A stretch of DNA of 38,616 nucleotides, taken from Paracoccus wurundjeri (GTDB lineage Bacteria; Pseudomonadota; Alphaproteobacteria; Rhodobacterales; Rhodobacteraceae). The DNA lies in NCBI RefSeq assembly GCF_030678915.1, contig NZ_JAUUTZ010000037.1, forward strand, positions 1-38,616, written 5' to 3'. Position 1 is the first letter of the stretch; every line of letters starts with the position of its first letter. This document shows positions 24,452 to 32,412 of this stretch, piece by piece. The notes under the pieces are model-generated. The model was given only the letters and a program-made list of their open reading frames with translations. It was not told the DNA's origin and made no database searches. The translations under genes were made by a program, and so were the position numbers.

Positions 24452-25348
24452 TCACTCCGCTGCGCAGCGCATCGCGGAAACGTCGCCAAGGAATTCGAAA
24501 AGTTCATCCCTCAGATCGTCACGCTCCAGCCCGAACGCCACCGTCGCCTGCAGGAAGCCCGCTTTCGAACCGCAGTCGAAACGTTGTCCGCGGAAGCGAA
24601 GACCATAGACCTCGCGATCATTCCTGATTTCATCGGCAATCGCATCGGTCAGCTGAATTTCCCCGTCGACCCCCTGTTTCAGGCCGTTCAGGTTTTCCAT
24701 CACGCTCGGCGCGAGAATATAGCGCCCGATCATTGCAAGATTCGACGGAGCGGTTCCCTGCATGGGTTTCTCGACCATGCCGGTTGCCCGGACAATGGCG
24801 CCCATATCCTCGGCCACGTCCAGCACACCATATGCCGATGTTTTTTCCTTGGGGACCTCCATGATGGCGACCATGCTGCCGCCGGTTTCACCATAGGCAT
24901 CGACCATCTGTTGCAGGCAAGGCGGGTCGGCCATGATGACATCATCGGTAAGAAGCACCGCAAAGGGTTCATCATCTGCAAGCAGCCGGCGGGCACACCA
25001 GACTGCATGGCCCAGCCCCAATGCCTTGTGCTGACGAATATAGGCAATGGCGCCCGATTCCATATTCGTCATGCGCAGATCGTCCAGCAGCGCGGCCTTG
25101 CCCTTGCTTTCGAGGTAACTCTCCAGCCCATGTGCATGGTCAAAATAATCCTCGAGCACATTTTTTCCCTTGGATGTGACGAAGATGAATTCCTCGATGC
25201 CAGCCGCCCGGGCCTCATCGATGGCGTATTGAAGCAGCGGCCTGTCGACCAGCGTCATGATCTCTTTCGGGATACTCTTGGTCGCGGGCAGAAACCGCGT
25301 TCCCAGACCAGCTAAGGGGAAAATGGCCTTGGTCACCTTATAAGTCAT
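24452..25348 (-). CDS. galU: UTP--glucose-1-phosphate uridylyltransferase
   Basis: A 298-residue GalU, making UDP-glucose from UTP and glucose 1-phosphate, the precursor for capsule, exopolysaccharide and LPS sugars. The nucleotide-binding N-terminus is PLAGLGTRFLPATKSIPKEI (about residues 12-31). Other marks are VDRPLLQYAIDEARAAGIEE, LGLGHAVWCAR, FAVLLTDDVI with the metal-binding Asp, and VEKP. The start at 25348 follows AGGGG; the frame is open for 60 further codons upstream but these do not match the family. It is probably the first gene of the galU - GT61 - pyruvyltransferase operon, with a 161-base gap before GT61. Confidence 0.96.
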   Translation of the reverse strand: MTYKVTKAIFPLAGLGTRFLPATKSIPKEIMTLVDRPLLQYAIDEARAAGIEEFIFVTSKGKNVLEDYFDHAHGLESYLESKGKAALLDDLRMTNMESGAIAYIRQHKALGLGHAVWCARRLLADDEPFAVLLTDDVIMADPPCLQQMVDAYGETGGSMVAIMEVPKEKTSAYGVLDVAEDMGAIVRATGMVEKPMQGTAPSNLAMIGRYILAPSVMENLNGLKQGVDGEIQLTDAIADEIRNDREVYGLRFRGQRFDCGSKAGFLQATVAFGLERDDLRDELFEFLGDVSAMRCAAE

Positions 25349-25961
25349 AGAAACCCCTGTGTGTTTTGAAGCATTCCTGCGCTTATGCCGTTCGAACCCG
25401 ATATCCACGGCCCCTTGAAACCCTTCCGCTCTCTTCAGCTGACCGCGTAAAAAGGCCTGGCCCGCAGCGCAGTTTTGGTAATCGAACCGGGCTGCACCTG
25501 TGAGCACATCTTTAATGCTCCGGAACACAGCCTCTGGATGTCAACACAACCTGCCTTCATGGTTTTTCCGAACATGATTTCTGTGCTGATCTGCTTAAAT
25601 CCACAGCCACCTGCATATGACTTAATCATGATTGGCATCGGCGATATGCCGTGAAGACCCGGGCGGCCCGCGATGCGTTTTCAGACAGGCGACAGGGCAA
25701 CGACAACGCGCGCGTACCAAAGTTACCCGACCGGATTCCACCGGGTCAGAAGATCGCCAGCGTCACCGCCGACGGTGCGTCGGGCACCCGCGAATGCCAC
25801 AAGCTCCGCGCTCGGGCTTCCTAAATGGAAGCTATGAGATAAGTCCGTTCAGGAAAGAGAGGCCCGGCCGCGGCCTGATCGCGTATCCGAACTTATCCGA
25901 TATTGACATATAATATATGAACAGATATTCATGTATCGTCATTATTCTGAGTGAGCGAGCC
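25349..25961. other. Gap between galU and the zinc exporter
   Basis: These 613 bases contain no gene I can support. Near galU they should hold its promoter on the - strand. The far end holds the regulated promoter of the CDF gene (annotated separately). Short open frames on both strands here have no domain, no good ribosome site and no coding-like composition. Confidence 0.5.
25903..25937 (+). promoter_or_regulatory. Promoter with SmtB/ArsR-type operator
   Basis: TTGACA (25903-25908) and TATAAT (25909-25914) are consensus-like promoter hexamers; each can pair with a weaker partner but they are adjacent, so the real promoter is not decided. Centred at 25924/25925 is an imperfect 12-2-12 dyad with TATGAACA before the centre and TATTCATG after it (9 of 12 positions symmetric). 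It closely resembles the SmtB/CzrA operator pattern TGAA-N6-TTCA. It lies 25 bases before the CDF start and is the expected target of the ArsR-family protein encoded at 26948. Confidence 0.7.
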
Positions 25962-26951
25962 ATGTCCCATTCACATTCCCACGATCATCACGATCACTCC
26001 CATGCGCCCAGCGTAAGCAGCGACAACGAGCGCAAGGTGCTGCTGTCATTCTTCCTGATATTCACCTTCATGATCGTAGAGGTGATCGGAGGTCTCATAT
26101 CCGGCTCGCTGGCCCTGCTTGCGGATGCGGGACATATGCTGACCGACGCGGCGGCCCTTGCGCTCGCCTATGCGGCGTTTCGGTTCGGTCGGCGCGCGCC
26201 CGACGCAAGGCGGACCTTCGGCTATCTGCGCTTCGAGGTGATTGCAGGCTTCATCAATGCCATCACCCTTTTCGCGATCGTCGCCTGGATCGTCTATGAA
26301 GCCTGGCGGCGTTTCCAGGAACCGCATGCTGTCCTTGCAGGACCGATGTTGGGCGTCGCCGTTGCCGGTCTTCTCATCAATGTCCTCGTGTTCCGGATTC
26401 TCACGCGCGGGGATAGCGAACATGTCAATATCAAGGGCGCCGCGCTCCATGTTCTTGGCGATCTGCTCGGTTCGGTTGGCGCAGTCATGGCTGCGATCGT
26501 TATCTACTATACGGGCTGGACGCCGATCGATCCCATTCTGTCGGTTGTCGTATCCCTGCTGATCCTGCGCAGCGCCTGGAAGCTTCTGGTCAAGTCGCTT
26601 CATATTCTGCTTGAAGGCGCCCCCGGCGATGCGACGCCCGAAAAAATCGCATACCATCTGAAGGGCGAGGTGCCGGGCGTGGCAGATGTCAGCCATGTCC
26701 ATGTCTGGTCGATCACATCCGGCCGGATGCTGGCAACCTTGCACGTGCGGCCAGCGGCCGGTGCGGACATCCAACAGGTCGTGCGCGCGGTCGAGCGCGA
26801 ATTGCAATCGCAATTCCGGATAGAACATGCCACCATCGCCCTGCAATGGAATGACGAGGTCTCATCATGCAGCCTGTCCCGGACCGTGCCCCGGGCGCAC
26901 GCCCATTGTCCACATGACCATGACCACGGCCCACAGGAATATGCCCAATGA
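25962..26951 (+). CDS. Cation diffusion facilitator, zinc/cadmium exporter
   Basis: A 329-residue inner-membrane CDF protein that exports Zn2+ and probably Cd2+ or Co2+ in exchange for protons. His-rich ends bind metal: SHSHSHDHHDHSHA at residues 2-15 and HAHCPHDHDHG near the C-terminus. The two transport-site motifs are ADAGHMLTDA in helix 2 and HVLGD in helix 5, giving the His-Asp type of site seen in zinc-selective members. The C-terminal cytoplasmic domain contains VPGVADVSHVHVWSITSG. The start at 25962 places the His-rich segment at the very N-terminus; an in-frame ATG at 25917 lies inside the operator. It overlaps the ArsR gene by 4 bases. Confidence 0.95.
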   Translation: MSHSHSHDHHDHSHAPSVSSDNERKVLLSFFLIFTFMIVEVIGGLISGSLALLADAGHMLTDAAALALAYAAFRFGRRAPDARRTFGYLRFEVIAGFINAITLFAIVAWIVYEAWRRFQEPHAVLAGPMLGVAVAGLLINVLVFRILTRGDSEHVNIKGAALHVLGDLLGSVGAVMAAIVIYYTGWTPIDPILSVVVSLLILRSAWKLLVKSLHILLEGAPGDATPEKIAYHLKGEVPGVADVSHVHVWSITSGRMLATLHVRPAAGADIQQVVRAVERELQSQFRIEHATIALQWNDEVSSCSLSRTVPRAHAHCPHDHDHGPQEYAQ

Positions 26952-27262
26952 ATCCCGCCCCTTCGATGTCACAGCACGATATGACCATTCTGGCGGAAAC
27001 CTTCCGGTTGCTTGGTGACGCCACCCGCCTGAGAATTCTGTTCTTCTGCCTGCCAGAGCCGAAGTCGGTCGGTCATATCGCCGAAAGCCTCGAGCTGTCA
27101 CAGACGCTGGTCAGCCACCATCTGCGCCTGCTCAGGGGCGCCCGGCTGGTAAGGGGGGAGCGCCGGTCGAAGCAGGTTTTTTACGAGATCGCCGACAATC
27201 ATGTGAGTGATATGCTGATCGATATGGCGACCCATATCGATGAAGATCATACCGAGGTTTAG
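26948..27262 (+). CDS. ArsR/SmtB-family zinc-sensing repressor
   Basis: A 104-residue winged-helix repressor. The HTH is SVGHIAESLELSQTLVSHHL (residues 40-59). The last helix has Asp83, His85, His96 and Glu99, with exactly the spacing of the zinc-sensing alpha-5 site of SmtB (Asp104, His106, His117, Glu120) and of CzrA. The cysteine pair used by arsenic or cadmium alpha-3 sensors is missing. Zinc should release it from DNA. It is translationally coupled (ATGA) to the zinc exporter and very probably represses both genes at the operator near 25912-25937, a closed feedback circuit. Confidence 0.93.
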   Translation: MNPAPSMSQHDMTILAETFRLLGDATRLRILFFCLPEPKSVGHIAESLELSQTLVSHHLRLLRGARLVRGERRSKQVFYEIADNHVSDMLIDMATHIDEDHTEV

Positions 27263-27568
27263 GGCAAGCGTGTCGCGATAGCATCCGGTGGAAACCCCGG
27301 AAGTAAAACCGCAGCCGCGATCTGCAATGCACGGCGATTGACGCAGGGCGAATATCCGCTTCGACATCATGGACCTCTGCTCTATAGCAGTCCACCCTGT
27401 CAGCATTGATATTTGCCGTGAATGAAATTTCCTATTTAGAATAAAAATTTCTTTGAAAGAAACCAATCGCCATGCTACCAATGATCCGAGTTTTACCGGC
27501 CACGCCACGGAGCCCGATATTCGCGGCGAAATAGGCATAAAGGGCTTTCGCAACTCAGGAGACCTGCA
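27263..27568. promoter_or_regulatory. AT-rich gap before the cupin gene
   Basis: There is no gene in these 306 bases. Two structures are seen: a small hairpin CTGCT-CTAT-AGCAG (27377-27390) about 115 bases after the ArsR stop, and a perfect 7-1-7 palindrome TTTCTTT-G-AAAGAAA (27448-27462) in an AT-rich stretch that probably includes the cupin promoter. Confidence 0.45.
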
Positions 27569-27925
27569 ATGGCAATCAAGAAATTCGGCCACCACAAGGC
27601 ACCCACCGTCGAGCCGATCACCGACGATCTCGACTGGTGGCATCCGGTAGAAGGTTCGCCGACCATGAAGACATGGATCGAGCATCAGACCGAAGACGGC
27701 AAATATCTGACCGGTTACTGGGAGGCCACTCCGGGCAGTTACCGCGTGAAATATGACGTAGATGAATTCATCCACATGTTTGAAGGCAAAGTGACGCTGA
27801 TCAATGATGGCGAAGAGCCGCGCAGCTTCGTTGCAGGCGACAGTTTCGTGATCGAAGCGGGTTTCAACGGTATCTGGAAAACCGAAGAAACCGTGCGGAA
27901 AGCCTTCGCGATCCGTGTCAGGTAA
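27569..27925 (+). CDS. Cupin domain protein (cupin_3 / DUF861 type)
   Basis: A 118-residue single-domain cupin. The beta-barrel motif WEATPGSYRVKYDVDEFIHM and the second half EGKVTLINDG...FVAGDSFVIEAGFNGIWKT match the cupin_3 group, which includes the barrel of ureidoglycine aminohydrolase. Of the usual metal ligands a Glu (DEF) and His (FIHM) are seen. A good AGGAG precedes the ATG. It stands alone behind a palindromic AT-rich promoter region. Proteins of this size are annotated only by fold, so function is open. Confidence 0.85.
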   Translation: MAIKKFGHHKAPTVEPITDDLDWWHPVEGSPTMKTWIEHQTEDGKYLTGYWEATPGSYRVKYDVDEFIHMFEGKVTLINDGEEPRSFVAGDSFVIEAGFNGIWKTEETVRKAFAIRVR

Positions 27926-28129
27926 AAATATCGCCGAATAGTCAAGGGCGAACTGGCGGCATGGGTTCTGAACATGCCGCCTTCCGGCACCCGGACAGTT
28001 GCGCTTCGGGCCAGGATGAACGAATATCTCTTCGTCCCTGCGCATGCGCATCTGGATATACAGGTGCAGAACGGTCCGAATCCGTTTCCGGATCTTCACG
28101 CGACAGGCAAAGATGAGGTGAACTTTCCG

Positions 28130-28573
28130 ATGCAATTGAATGTATATATGGCCGGCGAAATTCATACCGACTGGCGGGAAAATATCATCGCGGCCTGTGA
28201 AGGTCTGGCAATCGAATGGTATAGTCCGGTAACCGATCACGCCGCGTCGGATGATTGCGGGGTCGAGATTTTTGGTGCCGAAGACAGCAAGTTCTGGCAC
28301 GACCGCAAAGGTGCATCGCTGAATGCCGTGCGAACCCGTACCGCAATCGCGCGCAGCGATGTGGTCGTGGTGTGTTTCGGCGAAAAATACAAGCAGTGGA
28401 ATGCGGCCTTCGATGCCGGCTATGCGGCGGCTCTTGGCAAGCCGCTTATCGTGTTGCAACTTCCCGAGCATGATCACGCATTGAAGGAAATCGATGCGGC
28501 GGCGAATGCCGTGGCGCGCACGCCTTCAGAGGTTGCCCGCGCCCTGAAATATGTGGTGGCCGGAAAGCTCTGA
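28130..28573 (+). CDS. ytoQ: YtoQ family protein
   Basis: A 147-residue protein of the YtoQ family, related in fold to nucleoside 2-deoxyribosyltransferases. The opening LNVYMAGEIHTDWRENI is nearly diagnostic; further family segments are RTRTAIARSDVVVVCFGEKY and KQWNAAFDAGYAAALGKPLI. The start at 28130 is chosen because the family begins at this motif and GAGGTG lies 11 bases before it; the open frame runs 52 codons further upstream without similarity. No reaction has been shown for the family as far as I know. Confidence 0.9.
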   Translation: MQLNVYMAGEIHTDWRENIIAACEGLAIEWYSPVTDHAASDDCGVEIFGAEDSKFWHDRKGASLNAVRTRTAIARSDVVVVCFGEKYKQWNAAFDAGYAAALGKPLIVLQLPEHDHALKEIDAAANAVARTPSEVARALKYVVAGKL

Positions 28574-28690
28574 AGAAGCCGGTCGCCGCAACTCCCATTC
28601 CGGGGATAAACGTGGCCAGCTTACCTTGGGCGTCCCTGCGCGCGCCATCCGCATGACGCGCAGCTTCGGATTATCTTGTTGGGGTATCTG

Positions 28691-29191
28691 TTATTGTGGC
28701 AGCATCGGAAGGTCAGTCGGCCCCGGCTCGGCGCCTGCTGCCGTCAGCATCGCATGAACCTGTCCCCGGTGGTGGGTCTGGTGGTTGAAAAGTTGAATAA
28801 CACAAACATCCATTGGCTTTTCGATCCGCGTTGAACCATCCCCAGGATACCAGACAACCATCCCGTCAAGATCCGTATCCGGCAATTGTGCCGCCCAGAT
28901 TTCGATTTCCTCGTTCCTCCTCGAACGAAGCTTCTTGAATTCACGCCAATCCGACGGGCTTGTCAGAGAGTGCGTAATGGTTTCCTCGGGGCGCGTGTTC
29001 CCCTTCAATCGCTGCAGCATCAGGGCATCAGCCCAATAAATATGGTTCAATGTAGCCGCGATCGACTGAAAGAACGCCCCTCGATCCTTCCAGCGATCCT
29101 CATGCGTGAGTCCATCAGCGGCGGCTACCAAAGAGCTATTCTGCCAGGTGTTGTAACGAGCCATAAGTCGGCAGTATCCGGCTGAGATCAT
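28691..29191 (-). CDS. DinB family protein
   Basis: A 166-residue four-helix-bundle protein of the DinB/YfiT superfamily, metal-binding enzymes that often serve as thiol-dependent S-transferases. The N-terminal MARYNTWQNSSL, the first metal His in LNHIYWAD (about residue 50) and the second group in FNHQTHHRGQVHAML (about 134-148) are all typical. It converges with ytoQ and is preceded by GGAAACCGG. It has no operon partner, and the natural thiol or substrate is unknown. Confidence 0.92.
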   Translation of the reverse strand: MISAGYCRLMARYNTWQNSSLVAAADGLTHEDRWKDRGAFFQSIAATLNHIYWADALMLQRLKGNTRPEETITHSLTSPSDWREFKKLRSRRNEEIEIWAAQLPDTDLDGMVVWYPGDGSTRIEKPMDVCVIQLFNHQTHHRGQVHAMLTAAGAEPGPTDLPMLPQ

Positions 29192-29443
29192 TTTTTCCGG
29201 TTTCCAATGGTTGTCGATATTGACTGTTTGCCGATCACGGCGTGGCGGTCAGGCCATCTGCGTCATATCCGAAATTCGGCTGCCGGTACCGCTATTACCA
29301 AATTATCCCCGCTTCCGGCAATCGTGCTATCATCCCTTTACAGGTTTTGTTCCAGATGCCGGGAAAGGGCATCGCGCCGCAAGCCGTGACTTGCCGCATC
29401 ACCGCAGCATAGCCTATTCTTGACGCAGGGAAAGGAGAAGCCC

Positions 29444-29809
29444 ATGCTGACGCGACGCAGACTGACCCTCTCGATCCTCATCACAGGACTTTCCGGCCCC
29501 GCGCTTGCCCATCATGGCTGGCGCTGGACCAGTGGCGAAAATGTCCGGCTTACCGGCACCATCCGGTCGGCCCAGCTTGGCAATCCGCATGGCGTATTGC
29601 AAATCGATGTCGAAGGTGAAATCTGGCAGGTAGAAATCGGCCAGCCCTGGCGCAATGAACGCGCGGGTCTGACCGATGCCGATTTCGCGCAGGGCCGGGA
29701 AATCGTCATCGAAGGCGAGCCCTCGGCGAATGAGGAAGAGCGGCTGCTCAAGGCCGAGCGCATCTGGTTCGACGGCAATCTGCACGAACTCTATCCCGAG
29801 CGCAGCTAG
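29444..29809 (+). CDS. DUF6152 family exported protein
   Basis: A 121-residue secreted protein. The signal peptide covers residues 1-22 (LTLSILITGLSGPALA), and the mature protein starts HHGWRW. The remaining part is a small beta-rich domain with VRLTGTIRSAQLGNPHGVLQ and a C-terminal RIWFDGNLHELYP, as in DUF6152 proteins. GGAG lies before the ATG at 29444; an earlier in-frame start at 29420 would spoil the signal peptide. It lies three bases before a small membrane protein gene, with which it is usually paired. Function is unknown. Confidence 0.85.
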   Translation: MLTRRRLTLSILITGLSGPALAHHGWRWTSGENVRLTGTIRSAQLGNPHGVLQIDVEGEIWQVEIGQPWRNERAGLTDADFAQGREIVIEGEPSANEEERLLKAERIWFDGNLHELYPERS

Positions 29810-29812
29810 GGC

Positions 29813-30271
29813 GTGGAGGCACTGATCGAGATGCTCGCGGCCAGCGATCCGGCGCAGATGATGCGTAGCGGTCGCTGGACCTATGCCGCCGTGAGCGGCG
29901 GGCATGTGCTGGGCATCGCGCTGCTGATTGGTGCCATCGCCAGCCTTGATCTGCGGCTGGCCGGGCTGTGGCCGACCGTTCCCGTGCCCGTTCTGGCGCG
30001 TGTTCTGGTGCCGGTAGCCGCCACGGGTTTGGCACTGGCCATGATGTCCGGGCTGCTGCTGTTTCTGGCCGGACCAGCGGATTACCTGCAGATGCGGCTG
30101 TTCCTGCTGAAACTGACGCTGATCGCCTGCGGCACCGGCCACGCGGTCTGGTTTCATTCCACCAACAGCTTCGCGCGCCCGAATGCCGGATTATGGCGTG
30201 TCGGGCTGCTGTCGCTGCTTATCTGGCTTGCGGTATTGATCTGCGGCCGGATGCTGGCCTTCGTGGATTAG
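29813..30271 (+). CDS. Small integral membrane protein (DUF6644/DUF2214-like)
   Basis: A 152-residue protein with four predicted membrane helices at about residues 25-47, 57-83, 90-112 and 127-148. His residues lie in helix regions (SGGHVLGIALL, GTGHAVWFH), which might bind heme or metal; this is inference. The start is uncertain: GTG at 29813 directly after the DUF6152 stop, or ATG at 29831, which has GGAGG 11 bases upstream. It appears to form a two-gene unit with the exported DUF6152 protein. I recognise the family only as a domain of unknown function. Confidence 0.75.
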   Translation: MEALIEMLAASDPAQMMRSGRWTYAAVSGGHVLGIALLIGAIASLDLRLAGLWPTVPVPVLARVLVPVAATGLALAMMSGLLLFLAGPADYLQMRLFLLKLTLIACGTGHAVWFHSTNSFARPNAGLWRVGLLSLLIWLAVLICGRMLAFVD

Positions 30272-30517
30272 GCAGCCACCCGGCAACCGAAGCCGATGGT
30301 CACGAGACCACATGAACTGATCGGTTCTTATCCCTTGAGTTGCGAAAGCTGTGGCATAAGCAGGTGGCCTCTGCCGGGTCTCATGCCCGCGGGTTCCGAT
30401 CCGACAGGCGCGGAAATGCACAGCCCTGCAGGCTTCCATCACGGAAATGCAGATCAGAATATTTGCAACAAATCCGCCGGTGATGCCATACTGACCACAG
30501 GGATGCGGGAGGCATGG

Positions 30518-32263
30518 ATGCGGGATACCGATCATCTGCACGAGATTGGCCGGGTGCTGCGCGGGCAGACAACCGGGCGCGACGGCGTGGTCTCGGAAAG
30601 CTGGCGCCGCTGTGTCGAGACCTATGGGCTGGATCCGTCGCAGCCCTCGCCCGCCCATATCGTCACCGAATCCGAACTGCGCGCCCATCGCGAACAATCC
30701 GAGCGGCTGATCGCCATCGCGCGATCCGGGCTCGATGCATTGTTCCGGCAGGTAGCGGGGCAGAATTATGTGCTGCTGCTGGCCGATGCCAAGGGCGTGA
30801 CGGTGGATTTCTTCGGCGACCGGCGGTTCGAGGACGATCTGCGGACGGCGGGCCTTTATATGGGCTCGGACTGGTCCGAGGATCGGGCAGGAACCTGTGG
30901 CGTGGGTTCCTGTATCGTCACCGGCGAGGCGGTCACCATTCACCAGAGCGATCATTTCGACCTGCATCACACACCGCTTTCCTGCACCGCCGCACCGATC
31001 TTTGACACATCCGGCAATCTGTCAGCAGTACTGGACCTGTCGCTGCTGCGCTCACCTCAGCCCAAGGCAAGCCAGAATTTGGCGATGAACCTGGTCTGTG
31101 CCTCGGCGCGGCGGGTCGAGATGGCCAACCTGATGGCCATGACGCGGAGGGACTGGGTGCTGCGTTTCTCGGCCAGCCCGGAATTTCTGGAGGTCGATCC
31201 CGAGGCCGCCATCGCGCTGGACGGGGCCGGTCGCATCATCGGCATGACCCATGCGGCGCAACTGCTGCTTGGCGTGCGGAACGGCGGCCTGATCGGGCAG
31301 CGGCTGGACAGGATCATGGAACTGTCAGCCGATGACCTGCCCGAACTGATGCGCGGCCGGCCAAGCGAGGAACGTGTGATCCGCCTGCATGACGGCCGTG
31401 CCCTGTTCGGTCATGCCATCGCTCCGCAATCGCCGCGAGTGCCGCGAGGAACGGGGGTCGCGCTGCCCGGTGGGTTGCCCAGCCTTGCCGGCCCGGATCC
31501 GGCGATGCAGACCCTGCTGATACGGGTAGCGAAACTGGCGCGAACCCGGATCCCGCTATTGCTGAGTGGCGAGACCGGAACCGGCAAGCAACGCCTCGCC
31601 CGCGCCATCCATATGTGCGAACCCGATGCCCGGCCCTTCTTCCTGTTGGATTGCGCCGGCGCGGATCCGGCGGCAATCGATGCGTTGCGCCCACGCGCCG
31701 ATCAGGCAGGCACGCTGTTTCTGCAGGGCGTCGACGATCTGTCGGCCGCAGGACAGGCCGCCGTGCTGCGACTGCTGACCGATGCCAAATTGCGGGTCAT
31801 CGCCTCGACCCGCGGCGATCTGGCGGCGATGACCCGCTCGGGCGAGTTTCGCAGCGATCTGTTCTTCCGCATCGCGGGCGCGACGCTGGCACTGCCGCCT
31901 CTGCGGCTGCGACAGGATTTCGACTGGCTTCTGGACAAGCTGCTGCGGCAACGCAATCCCGACGGGCTGCGCCTGACACCGGCGGCGCGGGCAGAGCTGA
32001 AGGCGCGCAACTGGCCCGGCAATCTGCGCGAACTGGCCAGCGTGCTGGATGTGGCCGTCAACCTTGCCGAGGGCATGGCTATTGATATCTCGGACCTGCC
32101 CGACCCGGTTCTGACGGGAACCGGGCGCGGCCCCGCCGAGGATCTGGAAGCGATACTGGACGCCTGCGGCTGGAACATGGCGCTGGCGGCGCGGCGGCTT
32201 GGCGTGAACCGTTCGACCGTGCTGCGCCGTGTGCAAAGGCTGGGGCTGACCCCGCCGCATTAG
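30518..32263 (+). CDS. AcoR-like GAF/AAA+/Fis regulator with degenerate AAA+ core
   Basis: A 581-residue regulator built like activators of acetoin or alkane monooxygenase genes. Residues 20-60 form the SESWRRC N-terminal segment, about 65-185 a GAF-type sensor (AGTCGVGSCIVTGEAVTIHQ), 320-525 an AAA+ domain and 545-577 a Fis-type HTH (NMALAARRLGVNRSTVLRRV). Walker A is intact (GETGTGK, 351-357). However, the GAFTGA loop that contacts sigma-54 is deleted (the chain runs from DCAGADPAAIDAL straight to QAGTLFL), and Walker B reads GTLFLQGV instead of GTLFLDEI. It probably cannot remodel sigma-54 and may act as an ordinary sigma-70 regulator or repressor. GGGAGG lies 5 bases before ATG 30518. The adjacent monooxygenase is its likely target. 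Confidence 0.9.
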   Translation: MRDTDHLHEIGRVLRGQTTGRDGVVSESWRRCVETYGLDPSQPSPAHIVTESELRAHREQSERLIAIARSGLDALFRQVAGQNYVLLLADAKGVTVDFFGDRRFEDDLRTAGLYMGSDWSEDRAGTCGVGSCIVTGEAVTIHQSDHFDLHHTPLSCTAAPIFDTSGNLSAVLDLSLLRSPQPKASQNLAMNLVCASARRVEMANLMAMTRRDWVLRFSASPEFLEVDPEAAIALDGAGRIIGMTHAAQLLLGVRNGGLIGQRLDRIMELSADDLPELMRGRPSEERVIRLHDGRALFGHAIAPQSPRVPRGTGVALPGGLPSLAGPDPAMQTLLIRVAKLARTRIPLLLSGETGTGKQRLARAIHMCEPDARPFFLLDCAGADPAAIDALRPRADQAGTLFLQGVDDLSAAGQAAVLRLLTDAKLRVIASTRGDLAAMTRSGEFRSDLFFRIAGATLALPPLRLRQDFDWLLDKLLRQRNPDGLRLTPAARAELKARNWPGNLRELASVLDVAVNLAEGMAIDISDLPDPVLTGTGRGPAEDLEAILDACGWNMALAARRLGVNRSTVLRRVQRLGLTPPH

Positions 32264-32284
32264 GGTTGCAGTACTGTTGCGCGG

Positions 32285-32300
32285 CGTTGCGTCTGCAACG
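32285..32300. promoter_or_regulatory. Inverted repeat before monooxygenase gene
   Basis: CGTTGC-GTCT-GCAACG is a perfect 6-4-6 dyad 113 bases before the monooxygenase start and 22 bases after the regulator stop. Fis-type HTH activators bind such dyads upstream of their target, so it is a candidate site for the AcoR-like protein. Two more GTTGC copies lie just upstream. Confidence 0.45.
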
Positions 32301-32412
32301 GCGGTCGCGGGAAATGTGCCCGGACGGTGCCCGTGTCGCGAATTTCCCTGTTCGGCTTTCTCTGAAGATTGCAGGTTTCCCCTGGAGGAATTTCAATCCA
32401 AGGGAGGAAAAC

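Noticed and set aside
24400..25754. 15-base exact direct repeat ACCGGGTCAGAAGAT on both sides of galU (24400-24414 and 25740-25754)
   Set aside because: One exact 15-base match is roughly what chance gives in a window of this size, and there is no transposase or target duplication around galU.
25632..25913. 93-codon + strand frame between galU and the zinc exporter
   Set aside because: Arg/Pro-rich translation, no ribosome site and no domain; the region is better seen as non-coding.
27974..28129. 52-codon N-terminal extension of the YtoQ gene
   Set aside because: The family starts at the LNVYMAGEIHTDW motif and a ribosome site precedes the internal ATG; the extension has no similarity I recognise.
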